Origin: CAZQKL01 sp964593895 [NCBI: uncultured bacterium]
GTDB taxonomy: Bacteria > DYJV01
Direction of reading: 5' to 3'
NCBI GenBank assembly: GCA_964593895.1
Contig: CAZQKL010000024.1
Span: 10,882-20,816 of the forward strand
Length of the DNA: 9,935 nt
The notes below the pieces were generated by a model. That model made no database searches. It had not been told where the DNA came from and worked only from the letters and a program-made list of their open reading frames with translations. Below, piece after piece: positions 1-5,706 of the stretch. Made by a program: the position numbers and the translations under genes. Each line of letters opens with the position of its first letter. Position 1 is the first letter of the stretch.

Positions 1-789
1 TTGTGAGTTGTGAAAATTATTATTGTGAGGATTTCCCATTGCTTTCAAAGTATAACTAAATCCTCCATTTACAAGAGTTCTCCCATTTGCTGTATAAATT
101 ACATACCTTGGTCCTTCCTCAACATATTTTATGTCAATATATTTGGAAAGTTCTTTAACATAAGCATCTCTTTTATCTCTTAAATCATTTGCATGAGTAT
201 TTGGATTTATTTCAACTGAATAGATTTCATTATTTAATTTTGCTATCTTTTTTGCAAGGTCATTGACCTGATTTATAACATTTTCAATGTCAAGATTTAT
301 TGTTTGCTGTTGCTTTTCTATTTCGCCATAAATGTAATGAAATACATCTGATAAATTTTTTGCCTTTTCTATTACAGAGACTCTTTCAGGTTTTTCTGAA
401 GGGTTATTTGATAGGTCAAACCATGAATTCCAGAATTCATCAAGTCTCTGTGCAAGTCCACTTTTTTTCAAATCATTGAAAATTGCTTCAATGTTATCTA
501 AATATCTATTTGCAATTTCATACCTTCCAATTGAACTTTTATTTTGAGTAATATTCATTTCAACAAATTTATCAATTAATCTTTTTATCTCTTTAACATT
601 TACTCCTGTTCCTATACTTCCAGGTGAAATCTCCTTAATTGAAGGATTAGTTTCTACATCTACAACTTTTCTTGAATATTCAGGATTATTTGCATTGGCA
701 ACATTTTGACTTATAACATTTAATTTATATTGATTTAAAAATAATCCTGATTTTGCTATTTGAAGTGCATTATCAAGACCAACTCCCAT
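1..789 (-). CDS. flgK: Flagellar hook-associated protein 1 FlgK, N-terminal 263 residues (3' end outside window)
   Basis: FlgK is the first hook-filament junction protein, exported through the flagellar type III apparatus and assembled on the finished hook. The N-terminus carries the D0 signature shared by rod, hook and junction proteins: residues 23-41 read LNVISQNVANANNPEYSRK. Next comes the long alpha-helical region typical of FlgK, with a recognisable FWNSWFDLSNNPSE segment near residues 140-155 and NDLRDKRDAYVKELS near 211-225. The frame stays open to the left edge, so the C-terminal half and probably flgL lie outside. The start is the ATG at 787-789, preceded at 6-7 nt by an AAAGGA ribosome binding site. 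It follows flgN in the same direction but has its own sigma-54 promoter, so it can be expressed separately from the upstream flagellar genes. Identification is firm. Confidence 0.96.
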   Translation of the reverse strand, partial: MGVGLDNALQIAKSGLFLNQYKLNVISQNVANANNPEYSRKVVDVETNPSIKEISPGSIGTGVNVKEIKRLIDKFVEMNITQNKSSIGRYEIANRYLDNIEAIFNDLKKSGLAQRLDEFWNSWFDLSNNPSEKPERVSVIEKAKNLSDVFHYIYGEIEKQQQTINLDIENVINQVNDLAKKIAKLNNEIYSVEINPNTHANDLRDKRDAYVKELSKYIDIKYVEEGPRYVIYTANGRTLVNGGFSYTLKAMGNPHNNNFHNSQ

Positions 790-827
790 ATTTAATCCTT
801 TTGGAAATTTTTTCTTTTTTTATTTTT

Positions 828-849
828 AAAGCAATAGATATGCCATTAA
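828..849 (-). promoter_or_regulatory. Sigma-54 (RpoN) -24/-12 promoter for flgK
   Basis: On the minus strand the site reads TGGCATATCTATTGC, matching the RpoN consensus TGGCAYR-N4-TTGC with the required 10 nt between GG (844-843) and GC (832-831). The predicted transcription start is near 819, giving a leader of about 30 nt to the flgK ATG. The upstream edge overlaps the flgN stop codon (846-848). All 22 bases are identical to the site upstream of flgF at 5711-5732. RpoN promoters need an AAA+ enhancer-binding activator; neither the activator gene nor its binding sites can be recognised here. Confidence 0.88.
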
Positions 850-1346
850 ATTTTGTTGGTGTAAATTGACGTAGAGAATCTGCTTGAGATTTTACCGTAA
901 TTTGAATATGTTGATGGAGAAATGTTTTGATTTAACATTTGTAAAGACTTTTCAATAAATTTTAGTGATGTTTCAATTGCAAATTTATTTATTTCATTTA
1001 AATTTTTTATTTTTTCTCCAATAATTTTAAATTTTTCTCTTATATTTTTATAAAAATTTTTCACCTCTCCTTTTGAAATTTCGTATAAAAATTTTAATGT
1101 TAAAGCATCCTCATCCAGATTGAATTCTCTGGAAATTTTTGAAATTATTTCATTCCTTTTATTTTTAAATTCAATTATATTTAATAAAACTCCCTCTTTT
1201 TTAAAATTTAAATCATTTAATTTATCATAGTTAAATTCTGTTAAAGCTTTTTTTTCTTCATTTAAAATATTTTCTAAATCTTTGTATAGCTTATATTCTT
1301 TGTTTAAAAGTTCAATAATCTGCTGATGAAATTTTTCTGGAATCAT
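846..1346 (-). CDS. flgN: FlgN-like flagellar export chaperone
   Basis: This 166-residue, highly charged, almost wholly helical protein has FlgN composition and size. Long stretches rich in Glu, Lys, Leu and Ile (residues about 1-125) suggest an antiparallel coiled-coil bundle, and residues 7-45 carry the pattern QQIIELLNKEYKLYKDLENIL that fits the FlgN N-terminal helix. FlgN binds the C-termini of the junction proteins FlgK and FlgL and delivers them to the export gate. Its place between flgM and flgK is the usual FlgN position and supports the call, because sequence conservation in this family is low. The ATG is preceded by AGAGG and starts 9 nt after the flgM stop, so the two are probably translated from the same sigma-28 transcript. 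The stop codon lies inside the flgK promoter. Confidence 0.82.
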   Translation of the reverse strand: MIPEKFHQQIIELLNKEYKLYKDLENILNEEKKALTEFNYDKLNDLNFKKEGVLLNIIEFKNKRNEIISKISREFNLDEDALTLKFLYEISKGEVKNFYKNIREKFKIIGEKIKNLNEINKFAIETSLKFIEKSLQMLNQNISPSTYSNYGKISSRFSTSIYTNKI

Positions 1347-1355
1347 AATTTCCTC

Positions 1356-1661
1356 TTATTTATAAAATTTTCCAAAAAGTAAATCTTCAACAATTTTATC
1401 TGCAAGTTTATGAACATCAACATTATACTTTCCAGATTTAATCATTTCTTTCAATCTTTCAATTTTTTCAGTTCTATTTTCTGGATAATCAAGTATATCA
1501 ATTACAAGCTTTTTTGCCTCATTTAAAGTTTCTGAAAATTCAACTTTGTCTTCAACCTCTGAAGCTGATTCTTTATTATCAGATTTTGATTTTACTTTTC
1601 TTTTATCTTCATCTGGTTCTACTATTTTTTTTAACCCTGAATCTATATCCTGAATTCTCAT
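1356..1661 (-). CDS. flgM: Anti-sigma-28 factor FlgM
   Basis: FlgM holds the flagellar sigma factor FliA inactive until the hook-basal body is complete, when FlgM is exported through it. The 101-residue length is normal. The N-terminal half (residues about 10-45) is polar, rich in Lys, Glu, Asp and Ser, and probably disordered, as in known FlgM. The C-terminal half carries the sigma-binding helices: RTEKIERLKEMIKSGKYNV at about residues 63-81, then a helix with KLADKIVEDLL. This matches the family pattern R-x-EKI-x-x-L-K-x-x-I-x-x-G-x-Y. The start ATG has a G-rich ribosome binding site (GGGGG, 1669-1673). A perfect sigma-28 promoter lies just upstream, the expected autoregulatory arrangement. 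flgN follows 9 nt downstream. Confidence 0.93.
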   Translation of the reverse strand: MRIQDIDSGLKKIVEPDEDKRKVKSKSDNKESASEVEDKVEFSETLNEAKKLVIDILDYPENRTEKIERLKEMIKSGKYNVDVHKLADKIVEDLLFGKFYK

Positions 1662-1671
1662 CTTTAAACCC

Positions 1672-1709
1672 CCTGCCTTTTTTTCTAACTCGTAATTATT
1701 ATCGGCAGG
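1672..1709 (-). promoter_or_regulatory. Inverted repeat overlapping the flgM ribosome binding site and the sigma-28 -10 box
   Basis: CCTGCC (minus strand, 1709-1704) is complementary to GGCAGG (1677-1672), separated by 26 nt. A flanking U.G pair could extend the stem to 7 bp. The downstream arm is part of the flgM Shine-Dalgarno region; the upstream arm lies inside the sigma-28 -10 box. The upstream arm is therefore present only in RNA reading through from flgJ, not in RNA started at the sigma-28 promoter. The repeat is seen directly; a role in limiting translation is inference. The loop is long, so the structure may be weak. Confidence 0.35.
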
Positions 1710-1725
1710 ATAAAATAAAACTTTA
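1699..1725 (-). promoter_or_regulatory. Sigma-28 (FliA) promoter for flgM-flgN
   Basis: On the minus strand the site reads TAAAGTTT (1725-1718), an 11-nt spacer, then GCCGATAA (1706-1699). This is base for base the enterobacterial FliA consensus TAAAGTTT-N11-GCCGATAA. Transcription would start near 1691-1693, about 30 nt before the flgM ATG. It sits in the 70-nt gap between flgJ and flgM, so flgM and flgN can be made both by read-through from flgF and from this late promoter. Confidence 0.95.
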
Positions 1726-1731
1726 GAAAAA

Positions 1732-2037
1732 TCAAATAAATTTTTTCAAATAATTATAAAGCATATCAGCAATTCCAATAGATTGATTTTTTACTGCTTC
1801 TCTTGTAAGAGCACTGTAATACATGTAATCAAATATTTTTTTCTCATTTGTCTCTGGAAACAGAGAATCCTTTGGAAGAGATTTTCTCATCTCTTCAAGT
1901 ATAAGATTAAGAAAATATGCTTCAAATTCTTTGCAGGCATCTTTCAACTTTTTTCTATCTTTTGTTTTTAACTCCTCTTTTAAATTATCAGAATTTAAAT
2001 TTTTAATTAATATATCTCCTTTGTCAAATACTTTCAT
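1732..2037 (-). CDS. flgJ: FlgJ-type rod-binding protein (rod-binding domain only)
   Basis: This 101-residue protein carries the rod-binding domain of FlgJ. Residues about 35-100 include the family pattern KEFEAYFLNLILEEMRKS, followed by an FDYMYYSALTREAVKN segment and an IADMLYNYL C-terminal helix. It corresponds to the N-terminal half of gamma-proteobacterial FlgJ, which caps rod assembly. The C-terminal glucosaminidase domain is absent, as in many non-enteric bacteria, so wall cleavage for the rod must come from another enzyme. I chose the ATG at 2035-2037 because an AAAGGAG ribosome binding site lies directly upstream. A TTG nine codons earlier (2062-2064), overlapping the end of flgI, is an unlikely alternative. 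Spacing from the flgI stop is 16 nt, consistent with co-translation. Confidence 0.9.
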   Translation of the reverse strand: MKVFDKGDILIKNLNSDNLKEELKTKDRKKLKDACKEFEAYFLNLILEEMRKSLPKDSLFPETNEKKIFDYMYYSALTREAVKNQSIGIADMLYNYLKKFI

Positions 2038-2053
2038 ACCTTCTCCTTTATTT

Positions 2054-3130
2054 TCACATAACAACTAAATCTGCTTGAAGCGCTCCTGCTTCTTTTATAG
2101 CCTGAAGAATTGAAATAAGGTCTCTTGGAGTTACTCCAATTCTATTTAATCCTCTCACAAGGTCTTTAATTGTTGGACTTCTTTTTATTACCATAAGTCT
2201 TGCTTTTTCTTCTTTTACTTTAACTTTAGTTTTTGCTGTAACAACAGTTTGACCACCAGCAAGTGGATTAGGCTGACTAACTTCTGGAACCTCTTTAATC
2301 ATAATGCTTAAATTTCCATGTGATACTGCAACTGTGCTAATTTGGACATTTTCTCCTATTACAACTGTTCCAGTCTTTTCATTAATTACAATTCTTGCTT
2401 TTGTATCTGGAGTAACATCTATCTTTTCAATTCTTGAAATAAATTCAACTATATTTTCCTTATCAGGAACTTTCACTTCAATTGTTCCTCCATCTATTGG
2501 TGTTGCAATATTTTTATGAAGATAAAAATTTATAGTATCAGCAATTTTTTGACAGGTTGTAAAATCTGGATTTTTTAATGTTAAAATCAATTTTTTCTTC
2601 TTTTGTAAATCAAATGGGACTGCTTTTTCAACTATTGCACCATCTGGAATTCGGCCAACTGTTGGGAAATTTTTAATTTTTCCATTAACAGAATAACCTC
2701 CTGTTGTGATTGGACCCTGAGCTACTGCATAAATTTTTCCATCAGGTCCCCTAAGTGGTGTCATAAGTAATGTTCCACCTTGCAAGGATGTAGCATCTCC
2801 CATTGAAGAAACAGTAACATCAATTTTCATACCAGGCTTTGCAAATGGGGGTAGTTCAGCTGTAACCATTACTGCTGCAATATTATCTGCATCTATATCC
2901 TCTTTTCTAACATTAATTCCAAAATTTTTGAGCATATTTAAAATAGCCTGAAATGTAAAAATTGTTTTTTTTCCATCATCACCTGTTCCATTTAATCCAA
3001 CAACTATTCCATATCCAATAAGCTGATTGTATCTAACCCCTTCAATATCTACAAGGTCTTTTATTCTTGCAGAAAAAATTGAATTTATTTCAAAAATTAT
3101 GAGGAAAATTATACATAAAACAGTTCTCAT
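2054..3130 (-). CDS. flgI: Flagellar P-ring protein FlgI
   Basis: FlgI forms the periplasmic P-ring around the rod in the peptidoglycan layer. The 358-residue product begins with a hydrophobic signal peptide (about residues 3-20, likely cleavage after FSA). The mature start is classic FlgI: RIKDLVDIEGVR followed by NQLIGYGIVVGLNGTGD. Further family segments are visible: GMKIDVTVSSMGDATSLQGGTLL, GRIPDGAIVE, and a C-terminus with LVRGLNRIGVTPRDLISILQAIKEAGALQA. Length is normal and nothing looks broken. The ATG lies 1 nt after the flgA stop and its ribosome binding site (GAGG) lies inside the flgA 3' end, so translation is probably coupled. The L-ring gene flgH, often placed just before flgI, is absent here. 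Confidence 0.98.
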   Translation of the reverse strand: MRTVLCIIFLIIFEINSIFSARIKDLVDIEGVRYNQLIGYGIVVGLNGTGDDGKKTIFTFQAILNMLKNFGINVRKEDIDADNIAAVMVTAELPPFAKPGMKIDVTVSSMGDATSLQGGTLLMTPLRGPDGKIYAVAQGPITTGGYSVNGKIKNFPTVGRIPDGAIVEKAVPFDLQKKKKLILTLKNPDFTTCQKIADTINFYLHKNIATPIDGGTIEVKVPDKENIVEFISRIEKIDVTPDTKARIVINEKTGTVVIGENVQISTVAVSHGNLSIMIKEVPEVSQPNPLAGGQTVVTAKTKVKVKEEKARLMVIKRSPTIKDLVRGLNRIGVTPRDLISILQAIKEAGALQADLVVM

Positions 3131-3131
3131 C

Positions 3132-4109
3132 TTAAAACCTCACTATAACCTTATCTTCACCTCTAACTTCACCAATAAAAACTTTACCACTTTTTATATT
3201 CATAATTCTAATTGTATTATTTAAAAAGCCATTATCAAGAGCCTTACCTATAGTTGAAATTACTATGCCTTTCCCATCTGTTGCAATAACCTGAACTAAA
3301 TCTCCTCTTCTTACAAGTGGAGGTGATTTTATCATGTCTTCTGTTAGAAGCTCTCCTTCTTTAATAAACCTTGCTGAAATTTTGCCAACAATCTCCTTTA
3401 AACTTTTTAAGTAATGAAGATTTGGATTTGTTACTGCAACTTCTTTAACTTCAAACATATCTGGAAATAATTTTTTTCTGTATGGAATATTAAATTTTGC
3501 TACCAGAACCTTTTTATATATTTTTACGAAAATAATTGCATTTACTTTGGTTAAAATTTTTTCTTCATTCTGTTTTAAAAAAAGAAGATTTAATACAATT
3601 CTGTTAAAAATTTTGTTTTCATTAAAAACAACTCTTACATCAACATTTTTATATGGAAGGATAATTCTTTCTGGTGAAATTATTTTAATTATATCCCATT
3701 TATTTTCTTTGAAAATTTCCTTTTCATGCTGTTTCAAAAAATTTATACATAACTTATCAATAATTTCTTTTGGATAAAGATAATAATTTCTTGTAATTTT
3801 AATATTTTCAGGACCATAAATGGATATTTTCCCATTTTTTAAATAAGTTTTAATCTTCTGATAAATAAAATTTTTGTTCAAATAGATTGAATTAGAAGGT
3901 GAGGGCGATTTTGTAATAAACAATGAATTAAGTTTTTTATTTCCGATAACAATTGCAATATCTTTTAAATAAACATTATCTTTATTCACAACAACATTTT
4001 GTCTTAATTTTACAATAATTATTTTCTCACTATGCAAAAACGCTTTTAAAATAAATAAAATCAAGAGAGATAAAAAAATTGTAATTATAAATCTTTTTTC
4101 AAGATTCAT
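3132..4109 (-). CDS. flgA: P-ring assembly chaperone FlgA (SAF domain)
   Basis: FlgA is a periplasmic chaperone needed for P-ring (FlgI) assembly. The 325-residue protein starts with a positively charged N-terminus and one hydrophobic segment (residues about 6-25), a signal peptide or anchor. The C-terminal third is typical of the FlgA SAF domain: RFIKEGELLTEDMIKSPPLVRRGDLVQV, an ATDGKGIVISTIGKALDNG segment, and a final IRIMNIKSGKVFIGEVRGEDKVIV. The N-terminal portion (residues about 35-200) is less conserved, but contains VNKDNVYLKDIAIV, a pattern found at the start of longer FlgA proteins. It is longer than the roughly 220-residue enteric FlgA. The ATG is 2 nt after the flgG stop, with its ribosome binding site (AGAGG) overlapping the end of flgG. 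flgI follows immediately, matching its function. Confidence 0.92.
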   Translation of the reverse strand: MNLEKRFIITIFLSLLILFILKAFLHSEKIIIVKLRQNVVVNKDNVYLKDIAIVIGNKKLNSLFITKSPSPSNSIYLNKNFIYQKIKTYLKNGKISIYGPENIKITRNYYLYPKEIIDKLCINFLKQHEKEIFKENKWDIIKIISPERIILPYKNVDVRVVFNENKIFNRIVLNLLFLKQNEEKILTKVNAIIFVKIYKKVLVAKFNIPYRKKLFPDMFEVKEVAVTNPNLHYLKSLKEIVGKISARFIKEGELLTEDMIKSPPLVRRGDLVQVIATDGKGIVISTIGKALDNGFLNNTIRIMNIKSGKVFIGEVRGEDKVIVRF

Positions 4110-4111
4110 AC

Positions 4112-4900
4112 CTACCTCTTAACATTGATTGCTGTTGCAAGCATTGCATCAGCTGTTTGAATTGACTTTGAATTTGCCTCATACGCTCTCTGACCAACTA
4201 TTAAATTTACCATTTCTTCAACAACATTCACATTGGACATCTCAAGAAATCCTTGAGAAATTGTTCCAAGTCCATTTGTTCCAGGAGTTCCCGCAATTGG
4301 GGCTCCACTTGAAGCTGTTTCTTTAAAAAGATTTTTCCCAATAGCTTTTAATCCACTTGGATTTATAAAATTTACAAGTTGAATTGTTCCAACTTGGGTC
4401 ATTGCAGTTGCACCTGCCTGAAGCACACTTACTGTTCCATCTTCAGACACTGTTATGTTTACTGTATCACTTGGTATTGTAATAGGTGGACTTAATCTAT
4501 ATCCATCTGCAGTTACAAGCTCTCCTGAGCTATTTAATTGAAAACTACCATCTCTTGTGTAAGCTTCAGAGCCATCTGGTAGGGTTATAACAAAAAAACC
4601 TTTTCCTTCTATTGCAAGGTCTAATTCCCTTCCTGTTCTTTTTAAATTTCCTTCTGTAAAAATTTTTTCAACAGATGAAGTTCTTGCACCATGACCAATC
4701 TGGATCCCTGTAGGAATTTCACTTCCCGATGCTGACAATGTTCCAGGGTGTTTCATTGTTTGATAAATTAAATCTTCAAAATTTGCTCTTGATTTTTTAA
4801 ATCCTGCGGTATTGACATTTGCAAGATTATTGGCAGTCACATCAATGTTAGTCTGTTGAGTCTCCATTCCTGTTGCTGCTGTCCAAAGGCCTCGCATCAT
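4112..4900 (-). CDS. flgG: Flagellar distal rod protein FlgG
   Basis: FlgG forms the distal rod that crosses the periplasm. The 262-residue product matches the family along its length. The N-terminal D0 helix has [15 protein letters not shown], then [21 protein letters not shown] (residues 24-44), including the FlgG-type extension after the rod signature. The middle holds the [22 protein letters not shown] motif, and the C-terminus [38 protein letters not shown]. Two ATG codons stand in tandem; the first was kept because AGGAGG lies 9-10 nt upstream. That binding site overlaps the flgF stop codon, so flgF and flgG are probably translationally coupled. Confidence 0.98.
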   Translation of the reverse strand: MMRGLWTAATGMETQQTNIDVTANNLANVNTAGFKKSRANFEDLIYQTMKHPGTLSASGSEIPTGIQIGHGARTSSVEKIFTEGNLKRTGRELDLAIEGKGFFVITLPDGSEAYTRDGSFQLNSSGELVTADGYRLSPPITIPSDTVNITVSEDGTVSVLQAGATAMTQVGTIQLVNFINPSGLKAIGKNLFKETASSGAPIAGTPGTNGLGTISQGFLEMSNVNVVEEMVNLIVGQRAYEANSKSIQTADAMLATAINVKR

Positions 4901-4915
4901 TTTTATCTACCTCCT

Positions 4916-5689
4916 TTAAATTCTTCCAACATCATTAATTGCTTTATTATCAAGCTGATTATCAATTGTTGTTATTACTTTCTGGTCAGCTTGATAATGT
5001 CTCTGAACTTCTATTAATGAAACCATTTCTTTAACTAAATTCACATTTGAACCTTCAAGATAGCCTTGAAGAAGTTTATAATCTTTTGAGAGAAATGGAG
5101 TTGGTTTTGGTTTTATCTTGGGATTTATTTTAAATTTATTATAACCAAATCTTAATAAAACAGAATAATCATTTAAGTCCCACACTCCAATTTTCCCTGA
5201 AACTTCATCATTAATATAAATATAACCATTTTCATCCACATTTATAAACTTTGCATTTGTTATATCAAGTTGTATTGGATTTTGAGAATCATCTAAAACC
5301 TGTTCCCCATCTAAAGTAACAAGATAACCATTTTGATTTACTTTAAAATTTCCGTCTCTTGTAAAATATATATTCCCATTTGCATCTTTAACCATAAAAA
5401 AACCTTTACCTGAAATTGCAAAGTCAAATGTATTTCCAGTATATTTGGTTGCTCCCTGAGAGAAATCTGTTTTTGTTATGTCTGAATATGGGAAAGTATT
5501 AAATACTCCTTTTTTAATATTTTCAGGATAATCATTTTCAGTTTTGTCTAAAGGAAGCATTGAACTAAATGTAATTCTCTGCTGTTTAAAACCATTTGTA
5601 TTTACATTTGCAAGATTGTTTGACACAATTTGAAATCTTTTTTCAGTTGCAAGAGCACCTGCTGTTATTGTATATATTCCATGGTTCAT
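4916..5689 (-). CDS. flgF: Flagellar proximal rod protein FlgF
   Basis: This is a 257-residue rod/hook-family protein. The N-terminal signature is [19 protein letters not shown] (residues 23-41). GKGFFMVKDANGNIYFTRDGNFKVNQNGYLVT lies in the middle, and EGSNVNLVKEMVSLIEVQRHYQADQKVI is near the C-terminus. It is more diverged than the neighbouring FlgG, and its position directly before flgG makes FlgF the natural assignment; a second FlgG-like paralogue cannot be strictly excluded. FlgF builds part of the proximal rod. The ATG follows an excellent AGGAGG site (5701-5696) with 6-nt spacing. It is the first gene of the operon and lies directly behind a sigma-54 promoter, with a predicted leader of only about 13 nt. 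Confidence 0.93.
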   Translation of the reverse strand: MNHGIYTITAGALATEKRFQIVSNNLANVNTNGFKQQRITFSSMLPLDKTENDYPENIKKGVFNTFPYSDITKTDFSQGATKYTGNTFDFAISGKGFFMVKDANGNIYFTRDGNFKVNQNGYLVTLDGEQVLDDSQNPIQLDITNAKFINVDENGYIYINDEVSGKIGVWDLNDYSVLLRFGYNKFKINPKIKPKPTPFLSKDYKLLQGYLEGSNVNLVKEMVSLIEVQRHYQADQKVITTIDNQLDNKAINDVGRI

Positions 5690-5706
5690 AGTTTTCCTCC
5701 TGTAAT

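Noticed and set aside
1514-1726. A plus-strand open frame of 70 codons opposite flgM
   Set aside because: It overlaps flgM and the perfect sigma-28 promoter, is Leu/Phe-rich and shows no translation signals.
2038-2064. An upstream TTG start giving FlgJ nine extra residues
   Set aside because: The ATG at 2035-2037 has a strong AAAGGAG site directly upstream, and that site would lie inside the coding sequence if the TTG were used.
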